From: Mastigamoeba balamuthi
Lineage: Eukaryota; Evosea; Mastigamoebida; Mastigamoebidae
DNA: 64,000 nt
Assembly (NCBI GenBank): GCA_902651635.1
Contig: CACRSC010000010.1
Span: 587,993-651,992 of the forward strand
Direction of reading: 5' to 3'
A program made the position numbers and the translations under genes. This document shows, piece by piece, positions 1-10,608 of this stretch; position 1 is the first letter of the stretch; each line of letters begins with the position of its first letter. The notes beneath the pieces were generated by a model. It was not told the DNA's origin. It did no database searches and saw nothing but the letters and a program-made list of their open reading frames with translations.

Positions 1-122
1 AGCGTCATCGAGGGCGCGCTGGGGAGCTTGAGGTGGCGCAGGGGGGGCAGAGGGCAGTCGGCTGCGCTCGCGGTGGCGACGGCGACCGACAGGGCAGCCC
101 ACACCGCGCAAACACCACGCAT
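1..122 (-). CDS. N-terminus of a secreted or membrane protein (cut by window edge)
   Basis: The minus-strand ATG at 122-120 opens a frame that runs off the left edge after 40 codons. It begins with Met-Arg, then an Ala/Val/Leu-rich hydrophobic stretch ending in ATASA-A, a classic signal peptide with a small-residue cleavage site near residue 20. It is followed by a Cys-containing start of the mature chain (ADCPLPPL). The rest lies outside the window, so no family can be named. The gene diverges from the plus-strand gene starting at 392, with about 270 bases between the two start codons. Confidence 0.5.
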   Translation of the reverse strand, partial: MRGVCAVWAALSVAVATASAADCPLPPLRHLKLPSAPSMT

Positions 123-391
123 GGCTCGCAACCCAACAGGCAACAACAGCAGGCATATCTAGATCTTCCTGACGTCACGGTCTGATATCGAGCGATCTCA
201 ATTGTCCTCTTCCGGCATAAATGGCACATCAGCAGGTGCTGGGCGCATTGTTGTTGATGCCACAGTGGTCGGAGCTCCCAGAACTCTCCCTTCGCCAGCG
301 CAGCGAGGAAATATCCGCAGATTCTGATACTTGGGGATAGGAATCTGCCATCTGCGAACGTAGCGGCATTTGCACGCCGATCGTCGAGGCC
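123..391. promoter_or_regulatory. Divergent intergenic region
   Basis: This 269-base gap separates two divergent start codons (122 minus, 392 plus) and must hold both promoters if the models are right. It is less GC-rich than the flanking exons and contains a TGACGTCA palindrome near 170-177, the sequence of a canonical cAMP-response (bZIP) site. No TATA box is obvious. That the site is functional is inference. Confidence 0.3.
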
Positions 392-3300
392 ATGGAGGCA
401 GTGGAAGCACGGCACCGAGCCGTCCTCGAGCTCCTGGGCCTGCAGGACCGCGAGATCGTTGCCGCGCAGGTCCGGGCACCCTCTGCTGGCCCAGCCAACC
501 CCCCCAGACAGCCGCCCAGCCAGCGGCCCCTAATAATAGTCCCCTCTGCTGGCCGCCCTCCCCCAGGAGCGCTTCCAGCGCAGGGCCCGCGCGGTCGCAG
601 GCCTCGCCATGGCGTTCCAGACGGCCTTCGGCGACGCGTACGAGAGCGAGGCAGAGAGCCTGGCCCGCCGTGCCCGCGCCCTGGTCTCGGCCTACGCAGA
701 GGAGGCCCGCAAGGTCCCCTGCGCCCCCTCAGCAGTGGCTCTGCTCGCACTTGCCTGTGGCCTCTGACTCCCTCTCCCTCTCCCTCTGTGCCCACGCCAC
801 TCCTGCTGTCCCTCTGTCTCTGGGTCCCTTCTGCCACTCTGCCGTCATCTCTCATCTGCGCACTGCCCCTGCAACTGATTCGGTCCTTACTCCTCCTTCC
901 CCTCTGTCTCTGTGTCGTTATGTCCTTGTGTTTCTTGTGCGCTGTCCTTCTGTAACTTCTTCTGTCTTTCTTGTGCTGCCTCTTTGCTCTGTCCGTGTCT
1001 CTGTTCTGTCCCTCTGTCTCTGTCGTCACTGTCGCTGCCTCTGGGCTCGCTGTGTCCTTCCTCTGTCTGTTTCTGTCTGTGCTGTGACTCTGTCTGGCGC
1101 ACGACAGGCAGCGGTGGTATCGCAGCGGCAGGGAGAGGCGTCGGCGGGGGTGACGGACCACACGCGCGAGCAGGTGGACGCGGACAGGCTGTGGCGCTGC
1201 TTCTGCGCGCGGGTGGCGCACGACAGCCGCGGGGAGGTGCGCCCAGAGGCGCTGGCCAGCTCGTCGCCAGAGTTCGCTGCCGTCCGGGACCAGTACGCGG
1301 GGCTGCTGGCCAAGCGCCACGCCGACGAGGGCGCGCTGGCGGTGGCTGTCTGCAGGATCGTCAAGCTGACGTTCAGCGACGCCCCCAAGCCCACGGGTGT
1401 CGACCGCAAGCTCGGCAAGCGCATCGGGAAGACATGTGAGGCCACTCTCTCGCCACTACCGCACTCGCCCCACTCTCGTCTCTCAGTAGGCCCGGGAACA
1501 TTCGACTCTCCTCTCCTCTGCACACTCTCACACGTTCTCTTCTCTTGAACACACCCCCTGCTCTCTTGCCCCCATTGTCACTCTGGCGCCCGCACTTGAT
1601 TCACAGCTGCGCGTCTGCTGTTCTCATGATAATTGCTGTGTGCAGTGCGAGGTCCCACAGGCGTTGTGGAGCTCGTGCAGGCACTGCAGGCGGGGACAAA
1701 GGACTCGCCCTCTGTGCCCCGCGCGTCGCAGCAGTCGACGAGGCAGGCGCACTCTGCGAGGTCCCGTGAGGCCGCGCGGGCGGTGTCGCGGGAGGGCGTG
1801 GCCAAGGAGCTGCGCAAGTACGGCGCCGGCAACACGCTCTTCGACTTTGAGGAGGAGGCCAAGGCCGAGGAGACGCTGGCCTCGACCCTCATGGAGAGGC
1901 TGCGCCCCCTGGAGCGCTCGTCGACTGAGCTCTATGTCACCGACGACGTCGAGGTCCCCGCGTCCCTGCCCACCGACTCCCACGCCCACTGCGGCGACAG
2001 CGGTACTGCGGCCCAGCGGCTCTGTTCCTGACCCTCTTTCCTCCCCTCCCCAGGGGTCTCGCCGATCCGTGGGGCCGATGACCTCCCTCCCGGGTGGTAC
2101 CTGGGCGTGCGCCGCCTTCCCGACCGAGTCGTCCGCTTTCCCTCGTTCGACAGGTCGACGTTCCTCGAGAGAAAGCGTGCGGACCGTCGAGGACCGTTGC
2201 CGCCCGAGTGCTCACCGCAGTGGTGCGCATTGCAGTCATCGACTGGATGAGGCCGGCCTCGGTCCTGTCGTTCGGGCAGATCTTCTACAACTCGGAGGAG
2301 CTCTCCCTCTCCAACGGGACGCACACGGGGTCCGGGCCTGCGGTGGCCTACGTGCGGTCGAGCGGCGCCGAGCTCGGCGGATGCCACGTGCGCTCGTCGC
2401 GGCTGATGCTGCAGGGCGAACAGCAGGTGCAGACTGTCGAGGCGTGCCCCGTGGGCCGGGCAGACGCCTCGCTGCTGTTCGTCCAGGCCACCATCGCCCA
2501 TCTCCTCATGCACGAGTACGCCTGCTCGCTGCTCGACGGCTCGTCCGCGCTCTCTGTGCCCGAGAAGGACAGGGCGGCCCTGCGCGACAAGCTCGGCAAG
2601 CAGGCGCCTGCGCTGAAGCACCTGTACCGCGTCGAGTCCGACGGGACCTGCGTGTGGATGTCGCCGCTGCTCGAGCACGAGATCCACGAGCTCGTCGGGC
2701 TCTACGTTGTGCGCACGCCGCAGCTCCCGTGCTCGGTGGTCCTCTTCCCCGACCTGCACGACGCCAGTGCGCGCCTCGCTCGCTTGTTGTCCCGTGGTCT
2801 CCTCCCTCCCTGACGCTGGCACGCACCGCAGAGGCCTCGCAGCACCTCTACTGCTACCTCTACCCGCAGGCCCCGACTACCATTAGGCCGCCGTCGTCGC
2901 GTCCCGAGTACCTCATTCAGTACAAGCTGGTAGTGAGCGACACGCCGGACGAGGACCCAGTCCCTCAGATCCCGTTCTTCTCGGGGTCCGTTCCCCCTAC
3001 CTGGCCTGGCCTGGGGGGCCTCTCCGCACGCTCATCCCGCTTACCCCGCAGAGTGTGCTCGTGGATCGGGTGCCCGTCCAACTCGGTGGGAGCCAACGCC
3101 CAGTTCCCGGGGCTCTTTCTGTGCTCGCTGCACTGGTGCGCTCCTGCCGCTCGTTCTCTCCCCTGTCTGTGGTGGCAGGGCTTACACCACGGCGGCCGCA
3201 GGGAGATGATGAAGGAGCTGGAGGAGAAGGCCGCCAAGGCCAACAGGTTCTCGAGGAGGTCCGGCGGCGTCGAGGCGCCCATCTCGCGGTTCCCCGAGGC

Positions 3301-3643
3301 CAGGCCGTCGGTGGCCGCGGACCCGGCGACGATACGCGCGTCGATGCCGGCCATCTCGGACCTGCTGGCGGGCGCCGCCGAGGCGCACCTGCAGCAGGAG
3401 TTCACTGCCGCCGTGCACGCGCTCAAGAGCAAGCAGGGCGACAGGAAGCAGGCGCTGCAGCAGGAGATCAGCAGCCTGCAGGAGGAGCTGCGCAGGCACA
3501 GCGCCGGGGCGGCGGCGGCGGCGCCCTCGGCAAGCTCCAGCCCGCGGGCTGCGGCGCAGTCCGCGAGCTCGTCGCCGCGCGCGCCGTCGCGCAAGGCCGG
3601 CAGCGCGCGCAGCAAGTCGTGGTACACACGCATCTTCGTGTAG
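392..3643 (+). CDS. Unrecognised multi-exon protein with C-terminal coiled coil
   Basis: Exons read in phase: 392-469 (MEAVEARHRAVLELLG...), about 587-710, about 1110-1434, about 1651-2010, about 2055-2815, about 2832-2990, about 3052-3123 and about 3203-3643. The N-terminal 100 residues are helical and Arg/Glu/Ala-rich. The middle is a folded region around IDWMRP, GQIFYNS and VIHELVGLY-like segments. A charged coiled coil (MKELEEKAAKAN, then QQEISSLQEEL near 3460) leads into a Ser/Ala/Pro-rich tail ending TRIFV. The frame around 2060-2230 is ambiguous and may hide another intron. I do not recognise a family; the helical start and coiled coil suggest a scaffold, without proof. The introns, notably 711-1109, are strongly pyrimidine-rich. 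Confidence 0.55.
711..1109 (+). repeat. Pyrimidine-rich intronic tract
   Basis: This intron of the gene at 392-3643 is dominated by CTCCCT, TCTGTC and TGTCTCTG motifs on the coding strand. It is a low-complexity polypyrimidine tract nearly 400 bases long and ends CGACAG before the next exon. It creates spurious long open frames but has no coding signature. Confidence 0.6.
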
Positions 3644-3892
3644 AAATGGAGGCAAATGCCCAATTCAATTGCTCCTGTACATAATTCGTGTTTCTTCGAG
3701 CGGGAAGCGTTTATTCAGCGGCGTTCGCGACACGAAATACCTCAAGCCCAGCGCAGGCCCTCGTGGGGGAGGGCCGACGTGCCCGGGAGGGCAGCGACTG
3801 CCTCGCTCCAGCGCGACTGCCCCCGCGCGCGGCCGCACGCTAATGGGAAACGGAAACAGAGGGGACTGAGAAGAGGAAGGAGAGCGGGGGGC

Positions 3893-4534
3893 TCAGAGCT
3901 GCAGCTCGTTGGCGAGCCAGCAGAGCCCGTCCTGCACGCCGTCGCCCAGCGTCGCTATCGTCGGCTGCACGCGCACAGGCCCGCCGCAGCCCGCGCAGAC
4001 AGCCCGCAGCGCGCGCCTGACGTGCTCAGCGCCTGCGGCCCCCGGGAGGTCCTGCTTGTTGGCGAAGACCAGCAGCGGCCTGCGCCCCTCAGCAAACGCG
4101 CTCCCCAGCGCAGCGACGGCGCTGCGCAGCGCCTCGGCCGACGCGGACACGCTCCCGGGCGTCGAGGCGTCGAGGACCCACACGAGCGCGGCTGCGGGGT
4201 GGAGCGGGAGGGCGTCTGGGGCGTCGTCGGGGAGGACGATGAGGTCCATGCCCATGTAGCGGACGCTCTCGCCCTGCTCGCAGCAGCCGCTGGGCGCGTG
4301 CGGGCCCACGGGCACGCGGCCGCCGCTGGCAGAGGGCTGCTGCTGGGCGGCGGGGGTCGGGATGCTGACGGCCGTGTGCGGGGGCTCGACGGACGAGAGC
4401 AGGCGGACGACCGTCGACTTGCCGCTGCCCGGCAGGCCGAGGAACGGCACGGGCACGGCGGGCGTCCAGCGGGCGCTGGCAGAGACCACGGCGCCGCTGA
4501 CGGTGCCCCAGACGTGCGCCAGGAACGCGGCCAT
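3893..4534 (-). CDS. ARF/SAR-like small GTPase, degenerate switch region
   Basis: The single-exon frame starting at the ATG 4534-4532 (MAAFLAHVWG) gives about 213 residues, close to the ARF length. The P-loop GLPGSGKST lies near residue 33, the G4 box NKQDLPGA near 160, and the C-terminal helix GDGVQDGLCWLANEL matches the family's usual ending. VWVLDAS matches the strand before helix 3. Between P-loop and G4 the usual switch I Thr and the WDxGGQ G3 box are missing. In their place is an Ala/Pro/Gln-rich linker and MDLIVLPDDAP. The N-terminal Gly needed for myristoylation is absent. Family: ARF-like, by motif. GTP hydrolysis by the normal mechanism is doubtful. In-frame upstream Met codons (to 4684) exist, but the chosen start best fits family length. 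Confidence 0.75.
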   Translation of the reverse strand: MAAFLAHVWGTVSGAVVSASARWTPAVPVPFLGLPGSGKSTVVRLLSSVEPPHTAVSIPTPAAQQQPSASGGRVPVGPHAPSGCCEQGESVRYMGMDLIVLPDDAPDALPLHPAAALVWVLDASTPGSVSASAEALRSAVAALGSAFAEGRRPLLVFANKQDLPGAAGAEHVRRALRAVCAGCGGPVRVQPTIATLGDGVQDGLCWLANELQL

Positions 4535-5447
4535 TTCGGCGCAGCAGGCGCAGGCGCAGACCACGGAAAACGGGCAAAGAACGTTGTGGGGGCCGCACAG
4601 GCGGTTTCTCCCGTCTCGGCTCGCGTGGGCAAAGAATCCGCGGAGATGCGAGAATCTCCACTGCATTTTCGCTGGTGACGTCACGTGTGACCCCGGGCAT
4701 CACGAAGGGGCGTTGAGAGGACTTCATTATTTACTTTCTTCCCTTACCCTCAAGTCTGCGCTGCCCGGGCTCGTGCGGTGCCCTCCGTCTACCCCCGGCG
4801 CGTCCTATACCCCTCAGCGGTGCGCCTCGCGGCCCTTCCCCGACGGATCTCCCCTCAGAGCGGGGCATCCGCGCTCTCCGGCGCGCCAAAAATTAGTTAA
4901 TTAAACTCGAAGGGATGGGGCAATTGAATCTATGCCGCTTTTGCGCGCTGGCGCTATCTGGGACGGGCGCTCGCTCGGCGCTACGTGTCCTGCACTCCCC
5001 GTGCTCTGGGGACCCAACACGGCCGTTTTTGGTTGATTTTGAATTCAATTTAAATTCCCGCGCGCGCCCGCGGCGAATTGTTCTGTCGTTTGAATATTCG
5101 AAGAAATTTCCCGCGGTAAATATTGATGTTTAATATCTGGGATATTTGTTGAGATTTTTCTTGCGCGGGCCACCGTGACGTAGCCGACACTCATACTGTT
5201 CTTCATCCCCGCAGAGAAGGGAGCGCTTAACCCCGACCTCGTTTGCCTCTTCTGGCCTGAACATTTCAAGCACTTGTATGCGAGACCCAAAATCCGCATT
5301 TAACGACGCCCCTAGTCGACGCGATCGCAGCAGCCCATGATCAACACGACACAGGCGGACCCCTCACAGACCATTCATTTTGTCCGATGACTCACGCGCC
5401 CTCCAAGGAGCCGAGAAGATGCCGGCGAGCCAACCGCGGCTTGCCAG
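4535..5447. other. Intergenic, no gene seen
   Basis: Upstream of the ARF-like gene. The first part is GC-rich. 4885-5130 is unusually AT-rich for this window, with TTAGTTAATTAA near 4892 and TTGAATTCAATTTAAATT near 5037-5056, followed at once by a CG-rich alternation (CGCGCGCCCGCGG). Short open frames here lack codon bias and family resemblance. Nothing coding is supported. Confidence 0.4.
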
Positions 5448-5990
5448 TTGGCGTGGAGCGGAGTGGAATACAGTGACGGGTCTGTCACTGGCAGAGGAGT
5501 GGAAGCCAGTGACGGGTCTGTCACAGAGGAGTGGAATACAGTGACGGGTCTGTCACTGGGAGAGGAGTGGAAGCCAGTGACGGGTCTGTCACTGGCAGAG
5601 TGGAGTGGCAGGCCAGCAATGGTCTGCCACCTGCTGGAGTGGAGTGGAGTGGCAGGCTTGCTTGCTGGCGACACTCGGCGAGCCAACTGCGGCCCGCTGG
5701 CTGCTTGTCTTGCGCGGATTGGCGAGCCAGACGTGGCCCGCCAGGAGCAGCACGGGCTGGCGAGCAACGTGCTGCTCGCCGGCGACAACCAGCGAGCCAA
5801 CTGCGGCCCGCTGGCGGCCTGTCTTGTCTTGGGTGGCGCATGGCGATGGGGAGTGGCGAGCCAAGGCGTGGCCCGCCAGGAGCAGCACGAGCTGGCGAGC
5901 CAACTGCGGCCCGCCGGCGTCTTCCGGCGAGCCACCTGCGGCACGCTGGGGGGCGGGCCAGCCGCGGGCCCGCCTCGGGACCAGAAAGTG
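5448..5990. repeat. Imperfect tandem and interspersed repeat block
   Basis: Two repeat families abut. The first (about 5455-5660) repeats a unit of roughly 30-36 bases built on CAGTGACGGGTCTGTCAC with GAGTGGAA spacers, in at least four copies. The inner part is itself a near inverted repeat (GTGACGGGTCTGTCAC). The second (about 5670-5960) repeats a longer unit containing GCGAGCCAACTGCGGCCCGC and CCAGGAGCAGCACG about four times with divergence. All frames stay open because the unit lacks stops, but the reading is low-complexity and no start or splice context supports a gene. Confidence 0.65.
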
Positions 5991-6519
5991 CCCTCACCTC
6001 CACGTGGTTGGTCCTGGGAGTGCCGCCCACGCTGGGTGGCACTGCAGAGAGGGGCACACTCGAAAATAACAATACAGTTCTCTTTTGCAAACAATACCTT
6101 TTGTGCCAATCGTCTCTGAGAAATGAGAAGGGTGAAGTGGAACCGAGTCATGTGCTCTTTCTGTTTGCGCCGCGAGAACCTTGGTTGTCGCCCCTCCCTC
6201 ACCATCCCCTATCCGCCTGGTGTGATGGGGGGCTGCCCCGCTGTCGCGTTCTGTACATCTCCTCCGGCAGCGGACGGGGCGCATCCGCTCGCTCACTTCC
6301 GCCGCAACTTACGAGCACGGCTGTTCAAGACCCCACTCCCGCGGATGTGCGCGAGCGAGGGCGAGGCGGTGCTCCGATGCCGATCCCAGCGCCACGGAGG
6401 AAATTCCGTTGCACGCAATCAGCGATCAGAGATTGCAGATTGCAGAGGGCCACAAGAGAGCAGAGAGGATAGAGGAGACAGTGGAGAGAGGAGACAGAAA
6501 GCAAAGCAGCAAAGGCCAT
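5991..6519. other. Intergenic upstream of the F-box gene
   Basis: This stretch holds no convincing exon. It becomes purine-rich just before the F-box gene (AGAGCAGAGAGGATAGAGG, 6455-6510), plausibly its leader. No TATA box or terminator could be assigned. Confidence 0.35.
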
Positions 6520-7620
6520 ATGGGGGATCCAGCAGAGGGCCACGCCCGCGACCCCGTCGGCTACCTGGGGTCCGACGTCAGCGCCCTCGTGCTGGTGTGG
6601 CTCGACGACAGGGACCTCGCCGCTGCGAGCCGCGCGTGCAGGCTCTGGCGCTCGGCCTGCGCGGGCGACCCGCTCTGGCTCGAGCGCACCTCGCGGGCCT
6701 TCCCCTACGCGCTCTGCTCCAAGCCCGACAACGTGCGCAGCCCCCGCTCCGCGCGCGAGCGGAACCGTGCGAACGCGGCGTGGCGGCCCGGCAGACGCGC
6801 TCATCTGGATAATGCGGGGGCCCTGCGATCGCGTAAATACAGTGCACGCCGTGCATTTCGGATTTGCCCGTGCAGGGAGAAGTTTGGTTGTTGATGTTTT
6901 GTTGATCCGCGGAATTGGGTGGGTGAGTTTGTGTTTTCCGCGGTCGCTCGCGGGGCTGACAGCGCGGCGTCGGCAGTACTCCTGGAGGTCGTGGTACCGC
7001 GTGCAGACGGAGGTCTCGAGGTTCTCGGAGTTTGTCGTGGACGCGAGCGCGCAGAGCGTGCTGGTGGCGCGCAGGCGGGGCGCGGACAGCAGCGACTACG
7101 TGGTGGAGAAGCCCAAGGGCTGGTGGTGGGCCAACTGCCTCTCGAAGCTCCCCATGCGCTGCGGCGTCCACAAGTACACCTTCGTCCTCGAGAGTCACGG
7201 CGAAATGTGCGCTGCTGGGAGGGGCTGGGGTCCTTGGGAAACGCGGTGCACTGCCAGTTCCTGCGCGGTTCTCGTGCCCGCTGCTTCGGTGCTCTGGGGC
7301 CCCTTTTCGGATTGATGCGTCACCGTTTTCTGCCACGGGTTTGTTGCCTGATCTGTCGGGGCTCGTCCAGGAGTCCGTTCTTTTCTTCGTACGGGAAGAG
7401 GGCGCGGTTTCCATTGGGGTCGTATTAATTCAAATTCTAATCGATTGGCTCGTGTGGTACTCGTTCCATTAATGCGTTGCCCGCGCACAGAGAGGGGACC
7501 AAGTGCTACGTGGGCCTGGGCGTGGCACTGCAAGAGGTGGCCAAGATGCGAGAGTTCCTCGGGCAGCGTCAGAACGGCTGGTCGCTCTGCACGGCCTCTG
7601 GGTTCGCCCCCATCCCACCG

Positions 7621-7654
<34 letters not shown>

Positions 7655-7970
7655 TTTGCTCTCTCCATCGCCCTGCCAGTTGACCGCACGTCTCCCGCTC
7701 TGCCGGGCTGCCAGGATGTACAGGTTCGATGGCAACATCTACCACAACATCGCCATGAACGAGGGCATCGTGTACGCCGTGCGAGAGCTCGTGCTCGAGG
7801 GGGCCACCGTCGAGATGATCGTCAACCTCGTCGACGCCACGCTGTCGTTCGTCTGCAGCGGCAAGGACCTCGGCGTCGCCTTCCAGGGCATCCCCTCGCC
7901 CGTCTGGGCCTGCGTCACCATGTTCGCGCCCGGGTCTCGCGTGTCTGTGCGCTATACGCGTCTTGCCTGA
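6520..7970 (+). CDS. F-box plus SPRY (B30.2) protein
   Basis: The start is the ATG at 6520. Exon 1 (to about 6767) encodes an F-box at residues about 8-60: a Leu-rich first helix, DDRDLAAASRACRLWR and LWLERTSRAFP. Exon 2 (about 6963-7191) continues the F-box with SWYRVQTE. Exon 3 (about 7493-7610), with YVGLGVA and NGWSLCTASG, and exon 4 (about 7713-7970), with MYRFDGNIYHNIA, LVDATLSFVCSGKDLGVAF and PVWACVTMF, form a SPRY domain. F-box proteins recruit substrates to SCF ubiquitin ligases through Skp1, and SPRY domains bind peptide ligands, so a substrate receptor is the likely role. Introns are GT-AG; the third contains a CT microsatellite. The exon 2/3 join is the least certain. Confidence 0.75.
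7619..7658. repeat. CT dinucleotide microsatellite
   Basis: About twenty CT units with two interruptions lie in the last intron of the F-box/SPRY gene, just upstream of its acceptor, where they may double as polypyrimidine tract. Confidence 0.8.
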
Positions 7971-8764
7971 CGGACGCCCGTCGACGACGAGAGGACGAGG
8001 ACGACAGGGAGGAAGGAGACTGAACTCGCACACACAATCCGTACCACCGCAAGAGACTCTCGGCAATTGATTCCGACTGCTCTCGATCCAGCAGAGCCAA
8101 CGTTGGCTGTGTGTTTCTGCAGACCTCCACCCCCGTGCGATGAGCAACAGCAGGGAGCCTCGTTCGTTCCGCGCAGTGCTCCTTCGCCGCCAGCGGTACC
8201 TGCGTTCCTGCGCTGAGTGGGCCTGGGAGAGCTCGGGCTCTCCTCTGCTCGCAGCCCATCGTCAGCATCCGCTGCACAGGGCCTCCGAGTGCTGGTGGAG
8301 TACCTGTAACTGCGTACGGCTTTAAGAGGACCGAATAGAGTCGGTACGGCTGCGCAGTGATTTGGTATTAACGCACTTGAAGCAGGGAGAGTAGAGGGGC
8401 TGGTCAGGCTGTCCGTCATGCTCAGGAGTTGTATTCGACCCCATTGAGCGCCGAGGCGGGAAAAGGAGCAAGTTCATCACGCTCGTTTGTCTGTAAGATC
8501 CGTGCCCGTGGACACATCGATGGCGCCGTTTCACCCATCTTGGCGCGTTTTTCACGGGCTGAAATCCAATAGAAATTTCAGTGTAAAAGATGACTGATGC
8601 ACATTTCTGCACCAGACCCGAGAACAGTACCAGAACGACAACAAAGCGGTTGGTGTGACTCGTTCTCAAAACTCGCACAAAACGTTCGTACGTTCAGAGG
8701 GGGGCCTCTTTGCTTTTCTCGTCCTTGCGCGTGTCGCCGCAGTTCACCGAACAAACAGCAAGCC
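7971..8764. other. Intergenic, no gene seen
   Basis: Lies between the F-box/SPRY stop and the transporter start. GC falls from 8330 onward. Short frames are present on both strands but none has family similarity or a good splice context. Confidence 0.4.
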
Positions 8765-10384
8765 ATGACCGGCCTGACGCTCTCCAGCGGGCTCATGGAG
8801 CTCGGCATGCTCGCGACGGGCACCGTCATCACCGTCATGACCAAGGCGGCGTTCAGCACTTCCTCGCGTGGCTGGGGTGGCGCCGTGCACGCCTACGAGC
8901 ACCCCTGGACCCACTGCCTCTTCATGTTCTGGGGTGAGCTCCCGCCGCTTCTCGCTCGCCGTCTCACCGTCTCCCGTCGGTTCCGCCACAGCCGAGGCGC
9001 TGTGCATGGTCGTGTTCCTCGTTAGCAAGGCCGTGGAGGGCAGAGGCGTGGGCGGCAAGGAGTACGGGCGGCTCGAGAAGGGGCAGGGAAAGGCAGCCGA
9101 GGCCAGGGATCCGGGCGCTGTTCCCGCCGCTGCTGGCGGTCCCAATGGCACTGGACTTGCTGGGAACCAGCATCTCCAGCATCGCCCTGCTCTACGTCTC
9201 GGCGTCGGTGTGGCAGATGCTCCGCGGCTCGGTGATCGTCTTCTCCTGTGTCCTCTCGGTTAGTTCGGTTATCCGGGCAAGAAAACTTGGTTCTCACGGC
9301 GTTTTTCCCGCTTCTCTCCATGAACGTCGTGCAGACAGTCATCCTCAGGAGGAAGACGCCCGCATGGAGGTGGGCTGCTGTGGCGATAACGGTCTGCGGT
9401 CTGGTCCTTGTTGGTCTTTCTGGTTGGTTCGCAACTGCCAGCGAGGCCGCCGCGCAGGCGGTGTCGTCGTCGTCGTCGGGAAGCACCGGTGACGTGGCGA
9501 CTGCAGCGCAGTCGTCATGGAAGACGCTGGTGGGCATCGCGCTGGTGCTCGTGGCGATGCTGATCTCGGGGACGCAGATGGTCGTCGAGGAGGTTCTCGT
9601 CAAGCGCAGGGGCTACGCGCCGCTCCAGGTCGTCGGCATGGAGGGCCTCCTCGGATCCCTCGTGATGTCCCTCGTCGTCCTCCCCGTCTTTTACGTCATC
9701 CCCGGCAGCCAGGTTCGAGCTTTCCGAATTCCAGTCATCTGGCTTCGGTTTTTCTCGCGAATTCGAAAGCAACTGACGGTTTTCGCATCTGACTGACCGT
9801 GCGGTGACGTACAGCCGAGCTCCATGGTGAGGGGGTCCTACGAGAACGCGGTGGATGCGTTCCTGCAGATCGGGAACAGCGTGCCGCTGCTGCTGTTCGT
9901 TCTTGCGTACATCGCGTTCGACTCGCTCTTCAACTTCTTCGGCATCAACGTCACCAAGCACCTCAGCGCCGTCCACCGCACGATGGTCGACACGTGCCGC
10001 GGCGTCGCCGTCTGGGCGTGGCAGCTGCTCACGTACTACTGCATCAGCGAGCGCCTGGGCGAGCGCTGGACGAAGTACTCGGGCCCGCAGATTGGCGGGT
10101 TCGTGTTCCTCATCGCGGGCACCGTCATCTACAACGGCGCTGTCAGGTTGCCAGGGTTCCGCTACGACGAGAGCGACGACAGTAGCGGCGGCGAGGTCGA
10201 GGGCAGGAGCAGCAGCGACAAGAGGAGGGAGAAGAGTGAGAGCGAGGCCCGGGACTCCCTGGCGCTGTCGGACCACAACGAGAACACGAGCGACGTGGAG
10301 CTCGAAGTGGCCAATTCGGACACAACCGACAGCCGGGGGAAGGGTCCTCTGGGCCAGTCTGACCGCAGGTCGTTGATGATCTAG
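8765..10384 (+). CDS. SLC35F6-like multipass transporter (drug/metabolite transporter fold)
   Basis: Exons 8765-8933, 8992-9047, 9097-9258, 9335-9712 and 9815-10384 join in phase with GT-AG introns; the second is only 49 bases. The protein has about ten hydrophobic segments. Diagnostic SLC35F6 features: the FW-EALC helix 2 start, a long polar loop, then ALDLLGTS and SASVWQMLRGS, ILRRK, GTQMVVEE, GMEGLLGS, GSYENAVDAFLQIG, NFFGINVTK-LSA-HRTMVD and a final helix with GGFVFLIAGTVIYNG. SLC35F6 proteins are lysosomal or mitochondrial membrane proteins of poorly defined substrate. The C-terminal tail from about 10165 is long, acidic and Ser-rich, with RRE-type basic clusters, and is probably cytosolic and not conserved. 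Confidence 0.88.
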
Positions 10385-10608
10385 CGAGGCAGTGCGACAA
10401 CGAAACTCAATAACGAGGCTCTTATTACCTCCGAGAGATTAAATCCAGTCGACCACCATTCTCATTTCCCGCCGCACGCTCTCAGGTGGCGGAGCGGATT
10501 CTCATGGCATTCCGGAGTCGGATTCACGAAAAGAAGAATCGTTGGATAGTAAACAGCTGCAAGCATTGTTGAAGGGAAAATGGTTAAAATACTAAGGCAG
10601 GTCTAGAA

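Noticed and set aside
5448-6472. Long overlapping open frames of 150-313 codons on both strands
   Set aside because: They arise because the tandem repeats lack stops in all frames; the readings are low-complexity, overlap each other and have no start or splice context.
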